Assembly (NCBI RefSeq): GCF_964340395.1
Contig: NC_135562.1
Span: forward strand, 4,094,134 to 4,158,133
Direction of reading: 5' to 3'
Origin: Glandiceps talaboti
Lineage: Eukaryota > Hemichordata > Enteropneusta > Spengelidae
Length of the DNA: 64,000 nt
The number at the start of each line of letters is the position of its first letter. Position 1 is the first letter of the stretch. Below are positions 42,621-55,836 of the stretch, piece after piece. The position numbers and the translations under genes are program-made. The notes under the pieces are model-generated. The model saw only the letters and a list, made by a program, of their open reading frames with translations, had not been told where the DNA came from and ran no database searches.

Positions 42621-45600
42621 CGAAATGTACGTTGAGGGTGTCTGTTTGAGTATATGGTGATGTTTCCGTTCTATGAATTCAGTATCTAAAATTCAATGCC
42701 AGTAATGATCTATCCTTATGCAAATTTCTGACAGATGCATCCCTCTACGATTCCGATAATGATTTATACTGACAGTTAATTCATCATTATTTATAGGTCC
42801 TATACACTAAATTATGTAAATCGAAGGTACATTAACTTGGTGAAAGTGTTAAGAAATGATATTAATCGTCCACTCTGTGAAATGAATAACTATAATGTAA
42901 TTTCAAAATGATCGACTACTCACACGGTGACTTGCGTCCTAATATTTTCTGAATTTAAAAGAAAGTCTCAAACTATTGGTGTTAGTTTGTTTCATAACGT
43001 CTCAAGCCTAATAAGAAAAACATACGGGGAACCATGTAGTTTATTTATCAAAACCTACGGCGCATAGTATGTTGAAATCAAGAAAATATATAGGCTCATC
43101 AAGCAATTATTTGAAATGAAGATAAAGATGATAATAATAGTAAGGTGATGCCATTTTTTACATTCAAAATGGCTACCGAATGAGGTTCATTAGAATATAA
43201 AAGTTTGTATTTTTACTTACTAACAAGCTGGTTAATCCCCTAAATTACTTCAAAAGGTCAACAAACAACTTGCTTATACAGAAAGGTTTGGAGAGATATA
43301 AACTTTAATTTGCAGGGATGTCGGTTACTAAGTCATATTCTACCTTAACGTGTTGTGTTACACATTACGATACTAAGTGTTATGTCAATTATTGACACCT
43401 AGGTATTGACATACTTTCATGCACTTTAAAATTTAGTACTAATGTCAGATTAGACAATTTGATTGACAGGCGGCATCTTTATTTTCAATGCATTGTGCTG
43501 CAAAAACGTGTCATTCAGGCGATAATTTATCCAGCAGTCATAGGACTTACACACAATGAATGAATTACAATGGTAGTGTTTTAGTTACCTACCAAGGTGA
43601 AATGGATATCCAGCATGCTGTACTATACTGTATTAATGAATACAGTATTTCTGATATCTAATGAAGATTCTGCCTTCCCTATGGATAGTCTATCTCTTCT
43701 TTTCAGTACCCATGACGGGCGAGTAATTGTTTTTTATTCTATTAATCTATAATAATGTTTCTCCTATCTCTAATCTAGAAAACCTTTTTACTCCCTAATT
43801 GGCAATCATACTGAATCAACTGTATACACATTCTACTAAATAATTCACTTCATCGAGTCGCTAAAAATTGCAGTCAGTAACCATTGACAATTGTGTGATT
43901 TGATGAAATGTTTTCCTAGAAATAAAAATAGGGTTTCTTGAACACAGTTAAGGAAGCTGACATGAAAAATGTGTAATATTTGGATATTTTTTTGATGTTC
44001 GAAGATTAATGAAAAACAAGAAATATGTTGGACGTCTGTCTTTTTGGATTATAGCTAGACTGCCGCTAGTCCCTTGGGAGTTTTTTAGTCTCATCTTCTA
44101 CAAACATTTTGAGTTTTAGGTTTTTATTGGAAATGGTGTCCTCAACTGTCTTATATTTTATTCCATTATTAGTTATCCCCTCCGGAAGGACTGGTGTCAG
44201 TCACTAACACGGGCACGTCTACTGGACAGAAATGCATTTACCTCAAACAAATATATGGGTGATAGACAGGTACAATGATCTTTTCTTGCCAAATGCAATG
44301 GGAAGGCTATTTTTTTTTAATTTTCATAAACTAAGCATCAGTCATGTGATGTTTATTAACAACGTTGGGGCTAAATTTTGTATCTCTGTCTTTGTCATGA
44401 ATGAATATAAGGCTATTTCCAATCACTGCTAGAACCCTTGGTTGATATAAGTCTCTATGCATTCACCTGACTGTTTTGCAACCCCTAACTGATTTCGTCA
44501 TTTCACTAAATATTTGTTTAAAAAAAATTATGTTAGCTCATAGAACTGGGCAAGTTAGGTTAGGCCTATTTGACCTTTTTGAAATATCACATTGTTGTGA
44601 CTGTGTGGAAGATTCTCAAAATTCAAAGTATGAAATATTGAAAGTGTAGGGAGTTAAAAGTTTACATAAATACAATGTAACGTATATTAAACATGACATC
44701 TCCATCAGCGATATAATCCAAGCCATCACAGTGTCAGTTAAGTCATTATCCATCTTGGCGTTTATTCAATAAGACGCAAAATATTTACTCGAACAGTCTG
44801 TGTGTGACGTCATTATTGTGGCATATACATGCAAATTAGCATGGCTGTCAGCAACCACCGTGGTGATTAAATTTATGGGGACAATGCACTAAACTGTAAA
44901 TGTTGAGAACTGCTTGCGGTTTTGTTTTCTATGACCCATCAAACTTATTAAATTTGCAAATAAAAGATAACACTTTATTAAGCGTAACCGGATTATGAGT
45001 GCATTGAGTTAGTGATTGTGAACTAAAAGAATATTAAATTTGCTGAATTTGAACCGACTATGATTAACACCTTTTAACATTTACGATAATCTATTTAACT
45101 ACGTCTAGATAAGAGAAAAAATATCGTGATAATAAGATAACACAATATAATAAATGATCAAGGCGGATATATTTCTTTCTGTATGAGTACATTCAGTTCC
45201 TTGTCTATAAAAGAATATATTGAATCATTTACTCTCAATTAATGGCGGCAACTGAATTTGAACTAATGAGGCATAAAAGCAACATTAGTAATATCGATTA
45301 AAGTGTGAGTAATATTAATACCGTATGTATATCTGAGAGTAATAATGTATAAACACGATTCCACAAATAATGGCGTTGATGAGGCGTATAACAGTAAACG
45401 TTACTTGACATGCATGCTACCATAAACAGGCCCCTCAACTGTCTATGATTCTACTAAAGATACCATGCAGGTAGTTCCTATATAGTTTTATATCTTCAAG
45501 TAATTATTTATATACATAGATAAGGTTAGCTATGACTTATAGACAGTAGTAATCAAAATACACAAACTGAAGGCGCACACGTAATCATAAAATGAGTCTC

Positions 45601-45788
45601 CAGAACTAAGTTAACGAATGTACCTTTATATCCTGGAGTGGCGTTTCCATTTCCCGGTTGATTTGAAGTAAAGTGAAAAATATGATTGACACACGCACGG
45701 AATCATAATGTTGAGAGAAACGTTTCGTAATCATGTGTTGATAATTCATCTAAGTGTTGTGACTATTTGACCCTCTGTCAGGTGTCAG

Positions 45789-45801
45789 AGGTCAGGGGTC
45801 A
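45789..45801 (+). promoter_or_regulatory. DR1-type nuclear-receptor motif
   Basis: AGGTCA-G-GGGTCA, a direct repeat with one-base spacing as bound by HNF4/RXR-type receptors. It is not next to any recognised gene, so function is doubtful. Confidence 0.25.
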
Positions 45802-46399
45802 GGTAAGACGTATAACCTCATGGAGTGTTTTTATAATCAGGTGTTCGTGATTCAACTCAACTGAAACTGCCAACTCTCCGTGTTTAACTGTATCCTTATT
45901 AAGATTACATAGTTACTACATTGCTTTTTTCAAAATTGGAAATGTTCTTTAGATTTATCAATTTTGTCTAGCAAACTAATTACACATTCTTCACCTGGTT
46001 TCTTAATATTTGATGAGGTTTATTAGTTATATTCCTTTTGGGTATTGTGTACCCCCCGCATATGACATAGCTTATAATTATTTTATTATTCTAGCAATGT
46101 ATGAGATAGTTTTTTTTCCATTCCCTAATTGCCGAGACTATTAAATACTCTAACTGCAATATGTAAATAAAACATACGATAACGTGAGTGATTCGTTTTA
46201 ATCAAGAAAACGCATTATTGGACGTCACAAGCAATTGCGCATGATTACTGGCGATATAATTGTGTGACTTGTAAGTTCTTCACAGGCCATTGGACTCTGT
46301 AAATGGCCATGAAATGTTTAATTAAAACACAGAGTACATATAAGGATGTGACAGTGTCGTCAATTGTCGTAAGAAGTGAGTGAACGAACACATAGTTAA

Positions 46400-46600
46400 A
46401 CTATGTATGTATGTATGTATGTATGTATGTATGTATGTCTATGTATGCATGCATGCATGCATGCATGCATGCATGTATGTATGTATGTATGCATGCATGC
46501 ATGCATGCATGCATGTATGTATGTATGTATGTATGTATGTATGTATGTATGTATGTGTATGGATATGTGTGTATGTGCGTGCGTGCGCGCGCGTGATTAT
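46400..46600. repeat. GTAT/GCAT tetramer microsatellite
   Basis: Alternating ATGT and ATGC tetramer blocks ending in a GTGC/GCGC purine-pyrimidine alternating segment with Z-DNA potential. Confidence 0.95.
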
Positions 46601-46659
46601 ATTTAAGTATGAGGATGTGCTGCCCATGAAGTCATTTCACCAAAACTAATAGACTTGGA

Positions 46660-48870
46660 CAGGTGATATGTATTTGACATAGACGAAGTCTTGACATGTC
46701 AGAAAGACTACATGCCGACGGCTCGGCTCCAAAGGGAGCAATTAATTTTCCAACATTAAACTTCATAGTCAATTCTGAGTTTTCGTACTCTAAATGAAAA
46801 TGAATTGACAAAATGTAATTTATGATTTGTGAAGTTAGACTGTATACGTAAAATGAAATCAAATAAAACACTTGTTCATTTGACAGTGTTTTCAGTCGAT
46901 GTAGTGTTTGAGAGATTCTCAGAACTGACTTGAGGCAAAATTGTCATTAGTACATTTTGAACCACAGAGTGGCATAAGTGCATTGGAGTCCACATTGCCT
47001 TAATAAGTACACTGTAAACCAGCACTGAATCTTAAAGAGGAAACATCTGTTCAATACTCGTATATATTCTTAATGGAAGGGGTGTATGAATGGTAATATA
47101 GTTTATTGCAATAGTTCTTCACGTGTTATCAAGCCTGAAAAACACACAGCACAAGATCGACGCAATGTATATCTTGTATAAATTGTGTTTTTCCCCCACT
47201 ATTTAGATGTACACAATCAATATTGCGAAAAGGGATGCTGCACCAACTATGTTGATAACTGTTTTTTAGAGGCTTTGTCGTCCATTGTAAATTGCTAACT
47301 TATTTCATGGAAAGCACGTCTCTGTGTCTTGCAGAACAGATGTGTTCTAACATCATAATGTAAGAACGTTATCTACTACAAATAAAGACACATCTGTTAT
47401 CTATAAAGGCATAATTTCTTTCCTATTTTTGATGAACTGATAGTGTCGTATACTGTTAAGGATATCCATACTGTCCGAAATTAGTGTTAACGAATTTTGA
47501 AAGACAAAATTAATGATCAAATAGCCAGGGTTTTATAAAAAATGAAGGAAATATCTAAACCGTTTTGTATATTGATATTTCCCATATATTCATGGTCGTC
47601 AATTATCTTACGATCACGTGTTATTCCTTAAATATTAAGGAAAATACAAGTGAACTAGGGGACCTTGTCACTACTAGTCGTTTTACGAGGAACGACAAAT
47701 GAGTATTTTCGGACTGAATGAAGAAGTATATTTGGGAATGATATAATTATACATTCCCATGCAAAATGTTTGAAGAAGGGAAAAATAATGACCATTTGGA
47801 ACGTTTTCACTCATATTTCGAGTGTCACAGTACAAGTGACTAGACACGGATTTTAGGGATATAAAAATAAAATCAAAATATATATTCCGTATTTTATGCC
47901 AAAGGTAACAACTTGGCTTGTGCGTGGTCTAATATTACAAATGCTACACTTTACGTTCAGCAGTATGAGAAATGAAAAATTACCTGAAAATTCTCTGACC
48001 CAGTTGCAAGTGAAATTGAAAGAAAACTGATTTAATACTGTGCGCTGCAGCATATGTCGTTTGTGAGATAATTGATTTCTGAGGAAGATGTTAGCGAAAT
48101 GTAAAGGTTATTGACAACAGACATGATTATATGACACAATGCACATCGAGTAAATACAGCAGCTGCCTTCCCTGAAAAAGTACAACCTTATTTCTCACAT
48201 GTTCATTGATATCCTCCTATACAATATATCTTTGTATTGGACCATTGAGATAGACGCACTGTCCACAGTTTGCACTCCCCACTTCATGTAATATTAATAA
48301 TGTTGCCTGTCAATCTTTAATGTATACATCATTTTAGTTTCCAATAAAGTAATGATGTTTTGTAATCTATATAGCTATATATTACCGTCAACGTACAATA
48401 ATAGCTATGCATACATAAATCATAAACATTATTTCATTATGGAATATTTATTATATCATACAAGAGTTCTAAACACAAAATATGAGTAACGATGGTTTTA
48501 CAATATGTAAACGGGGTTTTCCTTTATAAAACTGACACAAACATTTCGGTTTGGTCAATCATGTATAATAGGCTTTCAGTAATGTTTTTTCCTTGCTGTT
48601 GATAGATATAGATATAGATATAGATATATACCCGTCATAACACATCTAATTGCATTATATTTCCCTCATCGAGTCAATGAGACAAGGTGGTAGCACTGTC
48701 TACTCATGGAGCTAATCGTTAGATCGTAAAAGTGTTTTTCCCATGAATATATAACTTGTGGCGAGTGGTATCAACTTGAACCAAGTGTGTACCTGTTGAT
48801 GAATGTCGTTTATTGCAGAGCATTACTGGCTAGTAGCGTGGTCTTTAAAAGGGTGACTCGGGAGATAGTT
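46660..48870. other. Intergenic stretch
   Basis: No supported gene. Holds the diverged repeat at 47640-48010 shared with 1740-2200 and a GATATA hexamer run at 48604-48628. Confidence 0.45.
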
Positions 48871-48875
48871 CCTCT

Positions 48876-49635
48876 GTGGCTAAGGGAGCCTTCAGTATTT
48901 ACAAGGGGGAGGGCCGGAGGCATCGGGGGATGGGTCACATTTTACAAACCTGTTCTTGGGGGAGGGTTATATTTTGCATTACAATATTTGGGGAGGGTCA
49001 CATTTTACAAGCTGTAGTTTTGTGACCAACTTGAAGATTCAATTATTGTAAATTTGTTTTGTGTGTTTTGATATGTAAAGGTGAGATGAGCACTCAAACA
49101 TTTATTTTTACGAGTACTTGACATGCCAAAATACAACAAATAACCAGATTTAAACTGAATGCCTGTGAGTCAGATTAGAGTGACATTGATAATGGCAATA
49201 CTGAAGGTGGAGGTGATGATGACGATAATGATCTCAGGGAAATTTTACAAGTGACCAGATCAGACTCAGGGAAATTTTACAAGTGACCAGATCAGACAGA
49301 GTATACATGGAAAGCACGTTTTAGATACTAACTAGATTGTGTATGATTATAAGAGGTCACTAGCCAGTTTTGTTACTGTTTGTCACTTTATATGTACAAA
49401 TATTGCTTTCTAATACAGAGTTAAAATCATTTAATTTGTATGTATACATATAATGGGAATATTGATTAACGTTCAGTATATGCAATTGTCATGGGGAGGA
49501 TCGTGTTGTACAAAATGTGACAAAGGGGAGTGTCACTGTTTAGAAATAGAGAATGGGGGGGGGGTCATGTTTTTCTTAACAGACCATGTGTGATTTCCTC
49601 CGTCCCCTGTAAATACTGAAGGCCCCCTAAGCACT
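48876..49635. mobile_element. Terminal-inverted-repeat element of about 760 bases with G-rich internal repeats
   Basis: The left end (GGGAGCCTTCAGTATTTACA at about 48884) is the inverse of the right end (TGTAAATACTGAAGGCCCCC, from about 49609), roughly 33-base arms at about 85% identity. Internally, GGGGGAGGGTCACATTTTAC-like units are repeated two or three times at 48900-49015. No transposase ORF, so it would be non-autonomous. Confidence 0.6.
49233..49296. repeat. Perfect 32-base tandem duplication
   Basis: CTCAGGGAAATTTTACAAGT followed by GACCAGATCAGA occurs twice without a mismatch, implying a very recent duplication inside the TIR element. Confidence 0.9.
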
Positions 49636-49639
49636 ATAA

Positions 49640-50380
49640 CATGAAAAACTGATATTTCAAAATCGTGTAGGTGCAATTATTTACTTTGATTGAATAGGTA
49701 GATTAAGTATGCTATGTTGTCTAGACTTCGTAATTTTAACCTAAAGGTGTAGAGACAATAAATTTGACCACAGTGTCTTTTACGATGCTATTGGGTATCG
49801 AAAACTAACTTCATCAAAAACTGTACAAGTCGTTATATCACTTCACTTCTAATTTACTACACCCACTCCGAACGTTACAGTCCCTGATGGGAATAAAGCG
49901 TGGAATTAACTACATTCGAAAGAAATAAAAGTGTATATTATTGTAAATTTGTCAGCTGAATGAGATGACTGTTATTGTTGCCAGAGGACATCATTATATG
50001 CATAAAGAAATAACAGTGAAAACTGCAAATTTCATCATTATTTTTCTGACCTGAAAGTCTTAATGCCCTCACCTAGGAATGATTGTTTCCGCTCCTCTGA
50101 ATATTGGAAATAACAACCTCGTATATTTCGCGCTCTTTGGGGACAAGAACTGGGACAACCTTTGAAATACAGCTAAAGTCCGACTCTGTATTTAGTAGAC
50201 ACGATGGCGTATAAAAAACAAAGGATCCTATAGTTAATGCGATAAAAATTTCACACTGAATATACCTCTAACAGCACAGTCAACTATTTTATCAACTTTA
50301 TTCTATACGCGAACATCCCTAAACCTAATGTCACAATCTCCTTCATTTGAACTGACTTCTAAAATAAGCCATGTTTCACA
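49640..50380. other. Intergenic stretch, nothing supported
   Basis: AT-rich unique sequence with no ORF of note. Confidence 0.5.
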
Positions 50381-50383
50381 ACA

Positions 50384-50419
50384 TATATAAGATTATACTG
50401 TGAGTACTGTTCGTCAGTT
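50384..50419 (+). promoter_or_regulatory. TATA box plus initiator
   Basis: TATATAAG at 50384-50391 and an initiator-like TCAGTT at 50414-50419, with the putative +1 A at 50416, 32 bases from the first T of the TATA element. The spacing is that of a canonical focused core promoter. It lies 138 bases before the ATG of the cysteine-rich ORF. Confidence 0.5.
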
Positions 50420-50448
50420 TTACCTTCTCAGTTACCTTGGATACATGT

Positions 50449-50526
50449 ATGGAGATGATCGATACAATCTTCCAAGTAATCAAATGGTTAATGGGAAAAT
50501 CGTTCAAGCATGTCAGAGACTGGTAA
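50449..50526 (+). CDS. Short upstream ORF or alternative first exon, amphipathic 25-residue peptide
   Basis: Starts 33 bases after the predicted transcription start. It reads MEMIDTIFQVIKWLMG and then KSFKHVRDW before TAA; residues 4-20 plot as an amphipathic helix. A donor-like GTAAAT at 50523 sits in its last codons; splicing to an AG at 50584-50585 would remove 63 bases and continue in frame into the cysteine-rich ORF, giving one longer protein without a signal peptide. An overlapping ORF starts at 50445. Whether it is a uORF, an exon or chance is unknown. Confidence 0.25.
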   Translation: MEMIDTIFQVIKWLMGKSFKHVRDW

Positions 50527-50553
50527 ATAATTAAATAGTCCGTTTACATTTAA

Positions 50554-50784
50554 ATGTCATTGTTGATTTTGTTGTCATTGACAAGTTGTAATGAGAAACA
50601 CTATTCAATCAAATGCAAGAAGGACAACCTTGTAAAAGTGGTACCGTACAAATATGAGTGTAAAGTTGTAGTCACCATCTTTGACAAGTACGAGGTGTGT
50701 TACAAGAAGAAAAGAGGCTTGCTTAGATTCAAATGCTACTACAGGAAAATGCAGTACAAAAAGATATGTCCGACAACACTTTGA
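50554..50784 (+). CDS. Small secreted-type, lysine-rich six-cysteine peptide (unrecognised)
   Basis: 76 residues. A short hydrophobic start (MSLLILLSLTSC) could be a signal peptide, though brief. The rest is strongly basic (15 Lys, 3 Arg against 5 acidic; net about +13) and has cysteines at 12, 21, 36, 49, 61 and 72, nearly evenly spaced (9, 15, 13, 12, 11). Small cationic cysteine-rich secreted peptides include antimicrobial and other disulfide-rich peptides, but this spacing matches no family I know, so no function is assigned. A TATA/Inr pair lies upstream. After the stop, a shifted frame stays protein-like (DISKGWTYKAKFD) for 15 codons, which may mark an old frameshift. Lysine richness could partly reflect the A-rich DNA. 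Confidence 0.4.
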   Translation: MSLLILLSLTSCNEKHYSIKCKKDNLVKVVPYKYECKVVVTIFDKYEVCYKKKRGLLRFKCYYRKMQYKKICPTTL

Positions 50785-50867
50785 TATTAGTAAAGGATGG
50801 ACTTACAAGGCCAAATTCGATTAGAAATTTGGCAAAGAGGTATCAAATACCAGTAAAGGCAGTAAAG

Positions 50868-50869
50868 GC

Positions 50870-50922
<53 letters not shown>

Positions 50923-50923
50923 C
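50868..50923. repeat. CAA trinucleotide microsatellite
   Basis: About 18 near-perfect CAA units, 85 bases after the stop of the cysteine-rich ORF. Confidence 0.95.
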
Positions 50924-50929
50924 GTCAAG

Positions 50930-52015
50930 ATGAAATTATATTAACCTGTTGAACTTCCCAGTATTGGTTCCGCATTAGTTGTAATTGTAACACTCACAAT
51001 CAACAATAATGTCACACTTACAGGTCATGCAACTCTAGGCAAGTTTTCCCTTTTATGACATGAATTCGCGAATAAGTGAGACTTTCCATCTACATAGCAT
51101 TTTGCTAGATAAACACCACATTGAGTAATATTATTAGAACTGAATCAGAACTTTTCAAATTGTAAAAATGGACGTAAAGTACTTTCTTTTCCGTTCTCAC
51201 GCACAGCAAATGATCATGCTCCTGCCCATCAGACATAGCTGTAACGAAGATTCGATCAACCGTGTCTATTCCATTCACGTGATATGATACAATTTGTATT
51301 CTGCATTATATAGCAACTACATTGCATCATTCAAATATTTGTTTAGCAATATGTTACCGAGGAATAACCATTATAAATGAATAAATATTAGCGTTGATTA
51401 TGTTTCGTTTTTTTTTATTTTCGAAATATTGAATATAGGCTCGACACTATACTATTCTGTCAAATTGCTCTTCTGACGACATAATATGGTACACGCTTTT
51501 AATGTGGTTGATATGTATCGTATCTCACAATGACTATGCCCTGTCAATACTGCTATCACGATCTTACTGTTTAAGAATAATCCTTATACTGTATATCTCT
51601 TTAAACACGTCAACAATTGTCTCTCAAGAAGGCAAGTGAGAAGGCCCTCTTAGGTTTAGTGTTAATGTGGAAGGACACGGAATGTCCAAGGCAAACCCCC
51701 CCCCCCCCTGTTTAGTAAAGTCAAAGTGCCAACACGCTTCTCACTTACAGCACAGATACCTTAATCAAACCCTCACTAGTGAATAGCAACTGTAGTGGTA
51801 AGAGGTAATTGTACACCGTAATTTATAAGTATAAAATTGCAATACGATATTATTCAAATCAAAACGAATACTATTGAAAATTACTCGAGGGTCTATATTC
51901 GATTATTAACTACTCCCCTTTGACCTAATCTCTTGTATTGAAAACACCGGAAAATAACTGACACCCCCACCTTACCCCACAAATTAATTCGTTTATTTTT
52001 TAAATAAAATTACTT
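50930..52015. other. Intergenic stretch, nothing supported
   Basis: No gene-like ORF; a poly-C run at about 51696-51708. Confidence 0.5.
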
Positions 52016-52019
52016 GTAG

Positions 52020-52352
<333 letters not shown>

Positions 52353-52849
52353 TGAGTTTATTGATTAGCCGATAGGTCGACGTTCGCCCTCTTACGTATA
52401 TATTGTGTATCACCTTTGTTTCGGCTCAAAGTGCCTATCATATTGGTTGTCATGTATTCAAGCTAATGTGAATTAAGTTAATGCACTGTATTGAATTCAC
52501 ACAGAGAACAGACAGACCTTTGAATAACTCCACTCGTTCTATTTGTCGTTACTAGTGATATAGATATACCCGATGAAAATGAATAATTTGACCCTTGATG
52601 TGTGTTATCGAAACGATTTTTTTTTAGTTATTTTATTTAAATTTTCAAAGTGTGCTAGATGGTCTTTCGAACAATATGATAATGCACAGATGAGGGAAAC
52701 GCTTTTAGCCTTGTAATGCTCTAATGGGGCCATTTTATCAACGCCTAAAACGTCGATGTGACGTCACTGTAGCCTTGTTTGATGATAGTGACCAAACACT
52801 CGCATGTATCAATGAATGAATACTGGTACATGTCTGCAACATAACCATG

Positions 52850-53660
52850 CGTATTATGTACTACTGCAGCTGTTACCCATGCTTTCATGTGTATTGCTAG
52901 GATTAACTATTAACTGTGACTTGTTTACTGCAACTGTTGTAGCTTCTATTGCTAGTATTAACTAGCTGCTACCCCACTTTTCATAACCGTGCCATGTACA
53001 AGTGCAGCTATTACTCCCAAAATTATGTCTATTGCTAGATTTAACTAATTATAACAGTTTCTTGTTTACTAATCCAACAGCAACCCCCAAGTCCATGTCT
53101 GTTGCTAGTAATAATTTGATATAACAGATATAATCATATTGCCTTGTTTTACAGGTGTAGTTTTGTTCCAACGACCATGTTTATATCTAGTATGAACTAA
53201 ATATAACCATGCATTGTTTACTTCATCTGTTGCAGCTACGCCATGCCTATTCATAGTACTAAGTGTATATAACAGTGCCTATTAACAAGTACAGCTATTA
53301 ACCCCATGATTATGTCTATACCTAGTATGAAATAAAACTGTAACCTATAAACTAGAACTAGAACTTTACCTTGTTTACTGCATCTATTGTAGCTTCGTTC
53401 GTGACTATTCAAAGCGTTAACTAGAAAGAACCGTGCTCTGCTTGCCAGTCAGCACCTACCCCACTTTCATGTTTATTGATATTATTAACTAATATGAGGA
53501 ATCCTTGTCTACAAGTCCAGTTGTCACCTACAAGTCCATTTCCATTGCTAGTTAATTAACTAGATGTAAGCGTGCTTTGTTTACTAGACTAGCTGTTACC
53601 CACTCATCTATGACTGTTTGTAGTATTAATTCGATTGAACTTGTCACTTGTCAACGTCTA
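52850..53660. repeat. Ancient decayed tandem array, about eleven units of 55-85 bases
   Basis: The words GTTTACT, a GCAGCTGTTACCCC-like block, ATGTCTATTGCTAG and TATTAACTA recur in that order. GCTAG-like anchors followed by TTAACT fall at about 52896, 52952, 53034, 53105, 53187, 53257, 53322, 53405, 53490, 53557 and 53612. Each unit is substantially diverged. Confidence 0.65.
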
Positions 53661-54075
53661 TGATTGAACCATGCCTTCTCTACTTGACTTCGAACGGTTG
53701 TCCACACGTTAATATACCTGGAATCTAGCTAGGCTTCAATAGATACATTTGTATATTTATTGATGAGTACTTTTACTGACCTATTTGACTTTCCAACGAT
53801 GAAGCTATATCAATAACGCTGCAAGTATATATTACAGTAACAGCTGATAAGTTTTTGTATCATGCTATAAATACAAAGCTAGAGAAACAGAGACCAAGGG
53901 TCAAAATTACGTGGATTCTCTTTTCACATATTACATCAGGATATATAAATCAAAAACAGCTGCTATACTGCCTAGAAATGTCATTAATTTTGGATTGAAG
54001 TTATCTAGCGACATTATTAATAAAACGTTATGTTTCGCGATTGGCAGGCAAACAGACAGCTGAGGAGACAGCCAC

Positions 54076-54130
54076 TCACAAAGACACGCAAGCACGCACG
54101 CAGGCACGCAGGCACGCACGCATGCACGCG
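54076..54130. repeat. Short degenerate ACGC tetramer array
   Basis: CACGCAAGCACGCACGCAGG-like tract, AG/GC interrupted; it forms a false Cys-rich ORF on the minus strand. Confidence 0.8.
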
Positions 54131-54139
54131 GTAGGTCGG

Positions 54140-55055
54140 CAGCCGTGTGCGCTGGCTCGAAGGCTTAAGTTTAATAGTTTCTCTCATTCCGTATTAACCA
54201 TGTTTTCAACGACATAGGACATAAATTGAGAGGAATGAAGTGGTATCTGGTAAATGGCTTGTTAGAACAACTAGCAAAACAAGTTTTTCTCCGTTCTAGA
54301 CAGACATATATGTTACAGTGTGTCAAATAATAAAAAGGGAGTAATTATTCATGTAGAAATGATGACTATGGTAAATTGTAAGTCCACATGTATTGTAGGT
54401 CTAAGCTATTAAAGTGCTTCTCATTGAAAAAAAAAGCAGTCCTATTTTTATTTGATGTGACAGTTAGTCCGACAACCAAAAGAGGGCGCCAATTGTAGTG
54501 GTTGGAGTGAGGTCATGTAATGTACTTACAGAAGTATCATACTACTATTCACGTCAGACTATCGTGAACGTATATATATTTATAATGTCTTCTGTCAGTT
54601 TATTTGTCGAAACTACAGACTTTTTTATGTACAACTCCTAAACAGTTAGCCAAATATACACTTAGCGGCATGTGTTATTGTTTAACAGTAGCAAAGTACA
54701 CATAGTTTTAATTAGTAAAGATATGTAAATGCTATACTAAGTTCAACTGACTAATTCCCATAAATTCAGCAACCCCCCCCCCCCATTTCCTCTGAAACTA
54801 GAACGGGTAAGGGTGGTTCATGTCATAAATACCGCAAATAATGACCGCCCCCATTTAGTCGTTATAATTTTTGTGCGAAGTAAGAAAATTTCATCTGCCA
54901 GGTCTACATCCCCAATTTCGATTCTCATCAAATGCCAAAATAATTCTTTTCGTATGTAGTTGTATATGACGTGTCAAGGAGTTTGCATCGAGTGTGAACG
55001 CGAGATCTACATCTTTGTTTGAGAATTCACATTATGTATTCAATCTGCTACGTTG
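54140..55055. other. Intergenic stretch upstream of the lectin-like receptor
   Basis: No exon seen; a poly-C run at about 54774. Confidence 0.5.
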
Positions 55056-55061
55056 GTTATA

Positions 55062-55069
55062 TATAAATA
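55062..55069 (+). promoter_or_regulatory. TATA box of the distal first exon of the lectin-like receptor
   Basis: TATAAATA, 47 bases before the ATG at 55109, with a pyrimidine-rich TTTTCACACAG initiator-like stretch at 55093-55103. Confidence 0.4.
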
Positions 55070-55108
55070 GTATACAGCCGGTTTACAGATTCTTTTCACA
55101 CAGTTTAG

Positions 55109-55184
55109 ATGGAAATTTTAGTACTTGAAAGTTTTGTGGTCGTATCTATATTGATTATATTCGATGGAAAAATAAAATCGATAG
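55109..55184 (+). CDS. Candidate alternative first exon, signal peptide
   Basis: ATG at 55109 opens a 25-codon hydrophobic signal-like segment (MEILVLESFVVVSILIIF, DGKIKSI) and ends in phase 1 at a consensus donor, ATAG|GTGAGT. Exon 2 of the lectin-like receptor at 57526 starts with the two bases needed to complete a Gly codon, exactly as it does for the proximal first exon at 56541. It could instead belong to an unseen gene or be a relic. A TATA box precedes it. Confidence 0.4.
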
Positions 55185-55220
55185 GTGAGTACATATTTGT
55201 TCTAGTTTCCACCATCTCTC

Positions 55221-55836
<616 letters not shown>

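Larger units (their letters stand above)
41600..46395. other. Long gene-poor stretch
   Basis: No supported gene. Contains two plus-strand copies of the CCAATATGGCC dispersed repeat (42350-42620 and, weaker, 43120-43320) and an AGGTCA/GGGTCA direct repeat at 45789-45801. Confidence 0.5.
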
